From positions 1-47,858 of IMG/VR virus record IMGVR_UViG_3300020420_000023: a stretch of DNA of 47,858 nucleotides. One strand, written 5' to 3'. The notes beneath the pieces were generated by a model. The model did not search any database, had not been told where the DNA came from, and was given only the letters and a program-made list of their open reading frames with translations. Positions 29,739-37,685 of the stretch are shown here, in pieces (the first letter of the stretch is position 1; every line of letters starts with the position of its first letter). The position numbers were made by a program, and so were the translations under genes. The DNA is from a virus.

Positions 29739-30029
29739 ATGGCAAAAAAAGAAAAAAATTTAATGACCATTAATTTAGATAATGAACAAAGAGAGTATGA
29801 TGCAAGTCAATTTTCTGAAGCTGCTAATCAAAAAATAGCTCAGATGCAGTTTGCAGATCAAACTATTTTACCTATATTATCTGAAGTTATTCGCTTGGTA
29901 AGGCTTGGAAGACTTGTTGATGCTAATGAGCTGAAAACACTTTTACCCAATGAATATACTGTAAAAAGCGAAGAAAATGCTGTAGAATCAGAGCCAACAG
30001 ATAAAAAAGGAGATAAACCCTCTGATTAA
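29739..30029 (+). CDS. Hypothetical protein (96 aa)
   Basis: Short N-terminal strand region (NLMTINLDNEQREYDASQF) then a helix QKIAQMQFADQTILPILSEV and a charged Ser/Glu/Asp-rich tail. The beginning (x-x-I-D-x-E-x-Y-D-x-x-x-F-S-x-x-A) resembles a family of small phage proteins that I know only as unknown. It follows the SSB-like gene after eight bases with GGAG. Confidence 0.55.
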   Translation: MAKKEKNLMTINLDNEQREYDASQFSEAANQKIAQMQFADQTILPILSEVIRLVRLGRLVDANELKTLLPNEYTVKSEENAVESEPTDKKGDKPSD

Positions 30030-30034
30030 GGCTA

Positions 30035-30520
30035 ATGGCTGCACACTTAGAAAAGGGTCTCTCTAATTCGGAGAGACTCTCATCCGTACAGGGCGAATCA
30101 TCGCTCTCTGGGTCTCCTTGCCGTGGAGTTTGCACAACAACCTACGGAGATCTAAGATGCGGAACTTGTGGCAGAAATCAAGAAGACATAACAAACTGGA
30201 ATACTTATTCAGATGTTATGAAAAAACTTATAAATGTTAAAAACGCAACTGAGGGATATAAAATTAGACAATTGGAATCACAAGAAAATAGATGGAAGGA
30301 ATTACAAAAAGCAAAAGGGATCGACAATCTTACTGTTGGAGATGTTCTTAAAAGAGTCTTAAATATAGCAAACTATCAAGGAGAGACTAATCAACAAGAT
30401 TTTAAGTGCATGGATCTTCTAACAAAAATTACTTCTTCAGATCACAAATTTAATGACATATCTATCAAGTCATTAATGACAGAAAATGACTACGAAGAAG
30501 TCAAAACAAAATACCGATAA
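30035..30520 (+). CDS. DUF1289-containing protein (161 aa)
   Basis: The DUF1289 signature SPCRGVCTTTYGDLRCGTCG (27-46) continues with RNQEDITNW, matching the cysteine pattern C-x3-C...C-x2-C-G-R. In bacteria the ~60-residue protein occurs in proteobacteria; here a ~100-residue helical extension follows (KGIDNLTVGDVLKRVLNIAN). The first 26 residues are encoded by an unusually GC-rich stretch (30045-30130) with a hairpin (30057-30077), and only weak Shine-Dalgarno-like sequence precedes the ATG. Function unknown; zinc binding likely. Confidence 0.7.
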   Translation: MAAHLEKGLSNSERLSSVQGESSLSGSPCRGVCTTTYGDLRCGTCGRNQEDITNWNTYSDVMKKLINVKNATEGYKIRQLESQENRWKELQKAKGIDNLTVGDVLKRVLNIANYQGETNQQDFKCMDLLTKITSSDHKFNDISIKSLMTENDYEEVKTKYR

Positions 30521-30938
30521 GGCATTCCAAAAAGATCTTGCTCTAGGACAAAAAATAGAGCAAAGAATATTATCTGTAATTCAAAAAAAGTACCCTTGTT
30601 CTGTACTAATACCCGGAAAATTTAAAGAGTATGACATTTTTATTCCAGAAAATGATTCAAAGGTTGAAGTAAAAGTAGATTATAAAAGTCAAGAAACTGG
30701 TAATATTCTTATTGAGTTATTCATGTTTGGCAAACCTTCTGCCTTGCTTTCAACTAAAGCTGACTATTGGGTTATAGATACCGGGAAAGAAGTTCTTTGG
30801 ACAACACCAAGCAAGATTACAGAATGTATTATGATAAATAACATAAAATCACAATCTATTCTTGGCGAGGGAGATACACAAAAAAAGACAGCTTGCCTGA
30901 TTCCAATAAACCTTTTTAAAAAATATCTTGTAACATAA
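30486..30938 (+). CDS. PD-(D/E)XK-type nuclease-like protein (150 aa)
   Basis: Small predicted endonuclease. The core contains helix with Glu25 (ALGQKIEQRILSVIQ), FKEYDIFIPENDSKVEVKVD giving Asp50, Glu61 and Lys63, and a following strand (GNILIELFMFG). This is the D...ExK arrangement of phage Holliday-junction or restriction-like nucleases. It overlaps the DUF1289 gene by 35 bases; the ATG at 30486 is inside it. Its substrate is not known; recombination intermediates are a reasonable guess given ERF and YqaJ nearby. Confidence 0.7.
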   Translation: MTTKKSKQNTDKAFQKDLALGQKIEQRILSVIQKKYPCSVLIPGKFKEYDIFIPENDSKVEVKVDYKSQETGNILIELFMFGKPSALLSTKADYWVIDTGKEVLWTTPSKITECIMINNIKSQSILGEGDTQKKTACLIPINLFKKYLVT

Positions 30939-30939
30939 C

Positions 30940-30970
30940 TTGACAACTTAATGTAATCTATGTTTATAAT
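30940..30970 (+). promoter_or_regulatory. Consensus-like promoter for the integrase sub-operon
   Basis: TTGACA at 30940-30945 and TATAAT at 30965-30970 are both perfect sigma70 hexamers, separated by 19 bases (two more than optimal). Expected transcription start is near 30977, where the first ATG of the next gene lies, so the message could be leaderless. Confidence 0.6.
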
Positions 30971-30976
30971 GTTTAC

Positions 30977-31141
30977 ATGATGAACATGAAAGATATGACA
31001 GATTTTCTTGATCAGCTTGATAAAGTGGAACGAGCTGTAATAGAAAAAGTAAAAGCTTGGGAAAATTATAAAGAAAAAGAGAAGATCCATTTTGAGCATA
31101 AAGCAAAACTTCATGAAATTGAAAGTAAATACAACTCATGA
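30977..31141 (+). CDS. Small coiled-coil protein (54 aa)
   Basis: A short frame opening with ATGATGAACATG, so initiation at 30977, 30980 or 30986 is possible. Charged helix throughout: MTDFLDQLDKVERAVIEKVK, then ENYKEKEKIHFEHKAKLHE. Its ATG is close to the predicted transcription start. It ends with ATGA overlap to a membrane micropeptide. First gene of the integrase sub-operon. Confidence 0.6.
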   Translation: MMNMKDMTDFLDQLDKVERAVIEKVKAWENYKEKEKIHFEHKAKLHEIESKYNS

Positions 31142-31215
31142 TTGTTGAACAACTAACCATAGCTGTTTTGCTTTTTATGATGATGGCAATCTATATGTGG
31201 AGCAAAGATGAATAA
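31138..31215 (+). CDS. Membrane micropeptide (25 aa)
   Basis: A 25-residue frame MIVEQLTIAVLLFMMMAIYM then WSKDE: one hydrophobic segment followed by a charged end. Coupled to the previous gene by ATGA. Too short for domain comparison; a small membrane effector is possible. Its expression is suggested only by coupling. Confidence 0.4.
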   Translation: MIVEQLTIAVLLFMMMAIYMWSKDE

Positions 31216-31225
31216 GGGGGACACA

Positions 31226-31576
31226 ATGAATAGAGTAACAATAACCAAAGAACAAAAGCCGTGGGACGATTATCAAGGTGCTTTTGAAAATGGTAAATTT
31301 ATTTACTATGACTTTTTAGAAAATGAAGATGGCGAGTGGATCAAAGATAAAAAATATTCTTTTAGATTTACTGATGAAAAATTTCATCAATACGAAACCT
31401 TAATTGTTACACCAAAAGTATTAGTGGTGCTTTCTAACGAGACTGGCTTATCTGAAAAAGAACTTAAAAAATATATATCCGAGATATTTTTCTTAGAGGT
31501 AAATAATCTAGCTAGGGAGCATAGAAATAAGAAAGCTAGAGAAAGAAGAGCTAAACAAAATGGAAAGACAAACTAG
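31226..31576 (+). CDS. Hypothetical protein (116 aa)
   Basis: I take the ATG at 31226, behind AAGGGGGACACA, over the one at 31208. Alpha/beta with aromatic-rich N-half (QGAFENGKFIYYDFLE, KYSFRFTDEKFHQYETL) and a basic helical C-terminus (NNLAREHRNKKARERRAK). The C-terminal basic helix suggests nucleic-acid contact. No domain recognised. Confidence 0.6.
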   Translation: MNRVTITKEQKPWDDYQGAFENGKFIYYDFLENEDGEWIKDKKYSFRFTDEKFHQYETLIVTPKVLVVLSNETGLSEKELKKYISEIFFLEVNNLAREHRNKKARERRAKQNGKTN

Positions 31577-31709
31577 AAGATACAATGCTTTGCTAAATGC
31601 AAAGAAAAAAGCAAAAGATCCAGAGTTCAAAAAAATTTGGCAAAACAAACTAACAGAACTTTTGATTGCTGATAATACAAGAAGAAGAAAGGGAGATAGA
31701 ATAAATTAA
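31560..31709 (+). CDS. Small basic helical protein (49 aa)
   Basis: Begins MERQTRRYNALLNAKKKAKD and has FKKIWQNKLTELLIADNTRR. It overlaps the previous gene by 17 bases and the integrase start by one base (TAATG), so it is probably translated with the integrase. A small basic helical protein next to an integrase could be an excisionase-like or regulatory factor; this is inference with no motif support. Confidence 0.5.
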   Translation: MERQTRRYNALLNAKKKAKDPEFKKIWQNKLTELLIADNTRRRKGDRIN

Positions 31710-32509
31710 TGAAAACTCTTACTGATGCAATTAAAGAATATTATAGATTTAACAAAATGGGTAAAAATGATTTTACTTATAGAAAGTTTTTTGAGCCTTT
31801 ATTTGAGGGAAAAGACATAAAAGACATTACCAAAGAGGATATTGCTAGTGCGAGATCTAAAATAAAAGGAGCACCCGGAACAGTTAATAGATATTTAGGC
31901 TACTTCAGAGCAATACTTATGTATGCTTACGAAGAGTTGGGGTGGTTAGACACCAAACCTATTGTGAAAAAAGTGAAGGAAAGACCAATTTCTCACAAAT
32001 ACTTTTCACATAAACAGATAAAAAGGCTTATTAGCGTACTCCCAGTTCACTTAAAAAAGCCTTTTGTATTTTCACTCCTCACTGGGGTAAGGATGTCTAA
32101 CTGCTTCAATCTTAAATGGGAATATGTAAAAGAAAATCAAATTAGCATTCCTGCTACTGAAACAAAAAATAGCAAAGCTTTATCTGTACCTTTAAATACA
32201 AAATGCAAAGAACTTTTAAATTCAATAGAGAAAAAAGGTACATATGTGTTTACATATTCGGGAAGAAAAATTACAAGGGCTTCTAATACAGGCTGGTACA
32301 ATGCTCTTAAGAAAGCTGACTTAGAAGGTTTTAGATGGCATGATATAAGACATACTTGGGCTACTCACCATGTGCAACATGGTACCCCCTTACATACACT
32401 TCAGCATCTTGGTGGGTGGTCCGACTTTAATATAGTAAATAGATACGCTCACTTATCAGAAGATTATCTATCTAAGGCTTGTGAGAACAGTAATGATTTG
32501 GTATCTTAA
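31709..32509 (+). CDS. int: Tyrosine-family integrase (266 aa)
   Basis: Site-specific recombinase. N-terminal SAM-like/core-binding domain (about 1-90) and catalytic domain with Arg128 (TGVRMSNCFNL), Lys near 153 (ETKNSKALSV), His211 and Arg214 (HDIRHTWATHH), Trp237 in the H/W position (LGGWSDF) and the nucleophile Tyr246 (NRYAHLSED). All catalytic residues are present. The protein is compact, lacking the arm-binding extension typical of lambda Int. Start overlaps the previous stop. It suggests lysogeny; attP is not identified. Confidence 0.93.
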   Translation: MKTLTDAIKEYYRFNKMGKNDFTYRKFFEPLFEGKDIKDITKEDIASARSKIKGAPGTVNRYLGYFRAILMYAYEELGWLDTKPIVKKVKERPISHKYFSHKQIKRLISVLPVHLKKPFVFSLLTGVRMSNCFNLKWEYVKENQISIPATETKNSKALSVPLNTKCKELLNSIEKKGTYVFTYSGRKITRASNTGWYNALKKADLEGFRWHDIRHTWATHHVQHGTPLHTLQHLGGWSDFNIVNRYAHLSEDYLSKACENSNDLVS

Positions 32510-32573
32510 TTTTGTAAACCTTCTGGCAGGGCTGATAAATTTTTTGATTTGATCCCTCTTATTGTATATAAAA

Positions 32574-35500
32574 TCAGTCCTGCTTTTTTTGTTCCTCAAT
32601 AAAGTTATTTATCGATTGATAATAAGCATTTTGTTCTAATCTTAAGGCATTTATTTCTTTGTAGTAGGTCTGTTTGTCATTTTCATAAAAATCATTTCTA
32701 ATCTCATCTTCTCTTTCTTTAAAATCTTTTAGTTTGTTTCTAATTCCATTCAAGGCTGATCTATTACCTCTTCTTCTTGTCATTGCTTCAGATTCTGTAT
32801 TAATGATATCTCTTGCCCAAGGGTGATTTTTGTCAAGCCATGCATCTCCATCGTCTGCTGAATCAAAACTATCTCTATATTGAGATTGAATCATAAGAAG
32901 ATCAGTATAATTATTATAAAATTCTGATGTATCTTGTACATCTCTTGTTGTTACAGCTAACCTTCTTAAAAATGGTATTTGATTTAATGATGGCTTGTCT
33001 TCAGAAAACAAATTAGTAGTTCTACCAACAAGCCTTCCCAAACCACCTGTCATATAATCAAAAGTATATTGTAAAAAACTTGGATCAATATCAATGTCTC
33101 CAGCAGCAAATTCAGTCCCGCCTGAAAACTCATTTACCATTTTTGTTGCATATTCAAAAAAATCGTATGTCTTGTTGTTTTCGTGCCATGAGCTAGGTTT
33201 ATTTTGTCCGGGGAAGTTTTGATAGTATATAGGAGATCCAAAAAAGTCTTCGTTAAATGCTATTTCTGTCAAAGCTTGAGTTGGGAGACCCAAAAATGCA
33301 TCTGGTACTACAGTCTTAGCAACAGCTTTGTATTTATTTTCACTATTATCAAAACCTATTGGGCTGTAGTTTGCTACCAAAGAAGAAGCCAACTCAAGTC
33401 CCGCCTCTGGTATATCTCTATCATAGTTTTGCAAAGATTTGCTTAAAGCCACTTCTGTTGTAACTCTTCCTAAATTGTGGAAAAAGGCATATCCATATGG
33501 AAGTGGTATTTTAATACCAATAGGTCTTTTTTTGCCTTTTTCATCAACAACAAAATATTGTTTACCTTTGCCAGAAATACCATATTTTTCAAAAGTTATT
33601 TCTCCATCAATATATGAAACATTTGGGAACATAAAAATAAGACCTGTCATCTTGTCGAAGTCTGAAAGCTTTTCATAGTAAAGATTTCCGTCCTCATCTT
33701 CGCCACTTCCAAGCACATTATATATAGTTGCAGCAGAACCTATGCTTGCCAAAGCACCAAATATTTGTTGTTTTCTTTTTGTAGATGCACCTCTAAATAC
33801 ATTTATTGTTCCTTGAACACTAGCATTAAAGAATAAGAACGTAGCATTTAGAGCACCAGTATCTGTACCTCCTCTGTTAAAGTTTACAGTAAGGTTTTTT
33901 GCTAGTGCTGCAGCATTGTCAAGATCTGCACCTGTTACTTTGTCAAGACCACCTTTAGCATTTATATAAATTTCAAAAGCAGTAAGCCTTGCTGCATTTT
34001 CAACACCAAAGTTAAAATTTTCAATAACATTTGCTACAGTTGAAAAAGTTTTTTTAACATTTGCTTTTAAATCACCTTGATATATATCCATAAGATTTTG
34101 CACTTCTTTTGCTCTATCTTGTAAAGTTTTTTGATCTAAAAATCCTGTTTGTGCTCCACCATCTTTAAATGCTTTTACAAGTCTGTATTCATATGAATCT
34201 CTATCTAAAGGGTTTTTAGATCCTCTTCTTGCTTCAAATTTTAAAAATCTTTTAGCATTTAAAAATATATTTTTTGCATTAAATCCTTTGGCAGCCTCAA
34301 GCTCTTCAAGAGATAATGCTTCCAATCTACCGCCTTCCATACTTCTTTCTGTAATAAGATTTTTGTATCCAGTTTGCACATCTCTTATAAAATTATTCAT
34401 AATAAATTCTGGATCTAGCGATGTATTAATATAAGATAAATATCTAGTAACGGGTCTTGCCAATCTAAAAATAATATTTTGAGCAACATTGTCCATGTTT
34501 TCAAAAGGCTTGGCTAAACCTTCTCTCTTTATTTTAAGAGCATAGCTTACACCATCTTTTTTAAATAATATTTTTGCAGAATCTGGTTCTTTGCCGTTTG
34601 TCCCCCAAGAATATGCTCTATCAAACATATTTGCTTTTTTAACTTCGTAAAGTTCTGATTGTGGATAAGCTAAAGCAAATTCCCCAGCCGCTAATGCTAC
34701 TTTATTTTTTTGTGCATATATTTTAGCCGCTATAGCATCATTAATTGTTTGTGTAAGCGGTGCATCTGCAAAACTTTCTCTACCTCTTGCTTTTTTTTCA
34801 AGTGTTTTAGGTATTGTAAAAGATGAATTTATAAGTGTGTTCGATGATGGTTTTGCTGGTAAAATTTGTCCATCTATTTCAAGCGTATCTTCAGCAAATC
34901 CTTTTAAGGGAACATAATATCTATATCTTTGACTCCAATCGTCTATTTGATTCTCATCAACTAAACCTGCTTGTTTATATGCACCTCTTTTAATTTCAAG
35001 CAAAGGATCAACAAAATTTTCATAACCATCTAAATAAGCTTGACCGCCTTTGCTGTTTGCTTGCATTTTTCCGTCATTCATAACATCAATTCCAAGATCA
35101 GCCAAAATGTCAGTTGCTTTTTCTGTTGTCATACCTGATCCAGAAGCTTTATTAATTTTTTCTTGAAGCTCTACAACTCTTCTTTTTTGACGAGGGGTAA
35201 GAGGATCTGCTTTGTTTTGTAATTCTGCAAGTTCTTTTTTGTTGTCCTCTAGTAAAAATTTATTCCTTTCAATAGCGTGCTGTGCATATAAGAATAAATC
35301 AAATTGTTCAGTTGAAATGTTGTTATCATCTAAATGCTTTACTAACTTTGGAAGTATCTCTTGACTAATAACCTTTGAGGTCTCAGCAACAGGACCTTGA
35401 AATATGTCTGCTTGCACTTGTATATCTATAGATTTAGCATCTGGGTCAAGACCTGCTGCTCTATATTGTTCTTCAACCCCTTCAAAGCCTACTTCTTTAA

Positions 35501-37682
35501 CAACACCTCTAAATATTCTGTTCCAATCCGTCCACTTATTTGCAAATCTTCTATCAAGATTATTCCAAAAATTAAAGAAAGAACTCAAGTCATTTAACTC
35601 AAAAGAGTTTTGTGGATCAGGGTCATCAACTATTTTGTTTGTTTTTTTTCTTTTTGGTGCTGATAATATTTGATTAAACATACCCATATCAATTGCATTT
35701 TCAAAATCAATAACTTCATCGCTTATTTCTGGTACATCAAGAGTATCCTCTAAAGTAGCTGGTATAGTGTCCATAGTTATTGGAACTTGTTCATCAGTAG
35801 GACGGCTTATTCTGAAGCCATCATTGTCTTCAAACACCTCACCTCTGTCTTCTAATCTTGACAAGGACTCTTCCACATCATCTCTTTTTAATCTGTTTTT
35901 AGATCTAATTTGGTTTATATTTAGGGACTCTGTTTGTTGGTTTAGATATCTCAGCATTGCAAAATCAAATGCATTTTCAAAATCTGCTATTCTTGTTATA
36001 TCAAATTCACTTGGCTCGTTTCTGCTTATAATCTTATAAGCCTCCTCTCTTAGATCAGGAGATGGTTTGCCCGGTGCTAAAATTTCCATAGGAGGAATAA
36101 ATCCTTGCTCTTGCAAGTCTAAAATTACATCATCCATGCTTCTAAGTCCGCCTTTCTTCAAAACATTGAGAGGCAATTTATCAACACCAAGAGCTAATGC
36201 AAGCTCCCCTTTTTCTTCAAAATTTGGATCTATGCTTTTTTGCAATAATTGTCTAGGTCTTAGAGGTTTGTCCATTTTTGGAAACTTAACTTTTTTAACT
36301 TTCGGTCCGTCATGTTCAATTTCTATTTGAATTATTTGTCTAGCTATGTGATCTATGTAAGAATCATCATTTAAAAACTCTTCAAAAGATGCCTCGTCTA
36401 GTGGATCTAAAGTAAGCCTATCTAAGACTCTGTTTGACTTTGTAACATTTTTAACAACCTTGTTGTGGCTTTCTAAAAATTCGCTTCCTTTTTTTATCCC
36501 GGCTTCGCCCATTTTTACTAATGTATCGCCAGTATATTTTATTGCACCAGTAGATGTTATTGTTCCACCTGTGCCAACCAAGGTTGCTATAGTTGTTGCT
36601 TGGAAATATTCTCCAACCAATTCTCTTGCAGTTGGTCCTCTATACTCTGGATTGTCCTGATTATCTAATGCAATTTTTAATTCTGTTTGAATGCCATGCA
36701 AAAGACCTGATGTTTCTTGTAGAAGTGTTGTTGCGTTTTCTGCACCCAATTCTGTAAGAACACTTACTGGTACTTGCTTGAGCATTTGTTTCATAGCTCC
36801 GTCATTTTCAGAAATATAACTTCTCATAAACTTGCTATTAGGACCAAAACCAAATCTGCCTAAAGCAGATTCAACAATACCGTTTATATTTGAATTAGAC
36901 ATGGCTTGTGAATAACTTGCTCCATCCTCTATTGCCTCTGAAAAAGCAAGTCCTTTAGATTGTAAGCCCATTAAACCAATGTAGGTTTCTAAAACTTTTG
37001 GATTTTTGGTTGCGTATGTTGCTATGGCAAAGGGTATAAAGTTTGCTGTAGATGCCAAACCTTGAACAACATTTTGATTTAAATCGTTGTAACCGTGTTT
37101 ATCAAATTGTTGCTGTAATTTTCTTTTTTTTGCACCAACAGTTTTGTCAAATACTTCAGCAAGATCGGTTTCTAATTTATCTACCTCCGCTCTATATTCT
37201 TCGTTTGTTTCATATGCATTTGAATGAGATACCTTTCTAGATTTTCTAAGTTTTTGAACATTTTCATTTTGTTCACTAAATGACCCCACCATTCCTAAAG
37301 GGCTAGTGCCCGGATTACTTAGAGCAGTTTTAAAAACATCATAAACAAAATCACCAACGCCATATTTACCTTTTGCTGCATCTAACTTTGCAAATTCATC
37401 TTCCAACAAAAGGCTGCTCATTGCTTGAGAGCTTTGACTCCAAGCTGTTCTTACACCTGCACCACTATAATCTTGTATAGTTTTCCATACTGTTCTTGAT
37501 GGGGTATCAACTTGTGCTTCTTTAAATTTTTTTACAAGAGCATCTTCATTGAAAGATGTTTGTATATTTGGTTCTTGTGGTTGATTAGTTTGTTGATCTG
37601 TTTGATCAATATTTTCTTCTTCAAGAAGACCTTGAGACTCTTGATATTTTTTTAAAAGTTCATTTGCATTGATTTCAGACAC
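32574..37682 (-). CDS. Giant internal virion/ejection protein with LPD38-like region (1702 aa)
   Basis: Probably an internal core protein ejected with the DNA. The N-terminal part is charged and helical with a membrane-like segment near 205-220 (FIPFAIATYATKN). A coiled coil lies near 820-850 (ELAELQNKADPLTPRQKRRV). A region from about 1070 to 1400 with INTSLDPEFIMNNFIRDVQT and a segment near 1300 (FGALASIGSAATIYNVLG) has the N-x-D-P-x-F-x-x-x-N-x-x-R-D pattern of large polyvalent-protein domain 38. No lysozyme motif is obvious. Start is GTG with GGGGAG upstream. It is the last gene of the late minus operon. The length fits ejection proteins of podoviruses. Confidence 0.8.
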   Translation of the reverse strand: MSEINANELLKKYQESQGLLEEENIDQTDQQTNQPQEPNIQTSFNEDALVKKFKEAQVDTPSRTVWKTIQDYSGAGVRTAWSQSSQAMSSLLLEDEFAKLDAAKGKYGVGDFVYDVFKTALSNPGTSPLGMVGSFSEQNENVQKLRKSRKVSHSNAYETNEEYRAEVDKLETDLAEVFDKTVGAKKRKLQQQFDKHGYNDLNQNVVQGLASTANFIPFAIATYATKNPKVLETYIGLMGLQSKGLAFSEAIEDGASYSQAMSNSNINGIVESALGRFGFGPNSKFMRSYISENDGAMKQMLKQVPVSVLTELGAENATTLLQETSGLLHGIQTELKIALDNQDNPEYRGPTARELVGEYFQATTIATLVGTGGTITSTGAIKYTGDTLVKMGEAGIKKGSEFLESHNKVVKNVTKSNRVLDRLTLDPLDEASFEEFLNDDSYIDHIARQIIQIEIEHDGPKVKKVKFPKMDKPLRPRQLLQKSIDPNFEEKGELALALGVDKLPLNVLKKGGLRSMDDVILDLQEQGFIPPMEILAPGKPSPDLREEAYKIISRNEPSEFDITRIADFENAFDFAMLRYLNQQTESLNINQIRSKNRLKRDDVEESLSRLEDRGEVFEDNDGFRISRPTDEQVPITMDTIPATLEDTLDVPEISDEVIDFENAIDMGMFNQILSAPKRKKTNKIVDDPDPQNSFELNDLSSFFNFWNNLDRRFANKWTDWNRIFRGVVKEVGFEGVEEQYRAAGLDPDAKSIDIQVQADIFQGPVAETSKVISQEILPKLVKHLDDNNISTEQFDLFLYAQHAIERNKFLLEDNKKELAELQNKADPLTPRQKRRVVELQEKINKASGSGMTTEKATDILADLGIDVMNDGKMQANSKGGQAYLDGYENFVDPLLEIKRGAYKQAGLVDENQIDDWSQRYRYYVPLKGFAEDTLEIDGQILPAKPSSNTLINSSFTIPKTLEKKARGRESFADAPLTQTINDAIAAKIYAQKNKVALAAGEFALAYPQSELYEVKKANMFDRAYSWGTNGKEPDSAKILFKKDGVSYALKIKREGLAKPFENMDNVAQNIIFRLARPVTRYLSYINTSLDPEFIMNNFIRDVQTGYKNLITERSMEGGRLEALSLEELEAAKGFNAKNIFLNAKRFLKFEARRGSKNPLDRDSYEYRLVKAFKDGGAQTGFLDQKTLQDRAKEVQNLMDIYQGDLKANVKKTFSTVANVIENFNFGVENAARLTAFEIYINAKGGLDKVTGADLDNAAALAKNLTVNFNRGGTDTGALNATFLFFNASVQGTINVFRGASTKRKQQIFGALASIGSAATIYNVLGSGEDEDGNLYYEKLSDFDKMTGLIFMFPNVSYIDGEITFEKYGISGKGKQYFVVDEKGKKRPIGIKIPLPYGYAFFHNLGRVTTEVALSKSLQNYDRDIPEAGLELASSLVANYSPIGFDNSENKYKAVAKTVVPDAFLGLPTQALTEIAFNEDFFGSPIYYQNFPGQNKPSSWHENNKTYDFFEYATKMVNEFSGGTEFAAGDIDIDPSFLQYTFDYMTGGLGRLVGRTTNLFSEDKPSLNQIPFLRRLAVTTRDVQDTSEFYNNYTDLLMIQSQYRDSFDSADDGDAWLDKNHPWARDIINTESEAMTRRRGNRSALNGIRNKLKDFKEREDEIRNDFYENDKQTYYKEINALRLEQNAYYQSINNFIEEQKKQD

Positions 37683-37685
37683 ACT

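Noticed and set aside
30045-30130. GC-rich hairpin region at the DUF1289 start tested as another self-cleaving RNA
   Set aside because: It has hairpins but none of the conserved core of hammerhead, twister or pistol types that I can recognise on either strand. Kept only as an unexplained structured region.
32510-32573. TTTGATCCCTCT after the integrase, considered as a tRNA 3' end or attP core
   Set aside because: No acceptor or anticodon stems can be built around it and the T-arm does not pair. The gap shows no other recognised structure.
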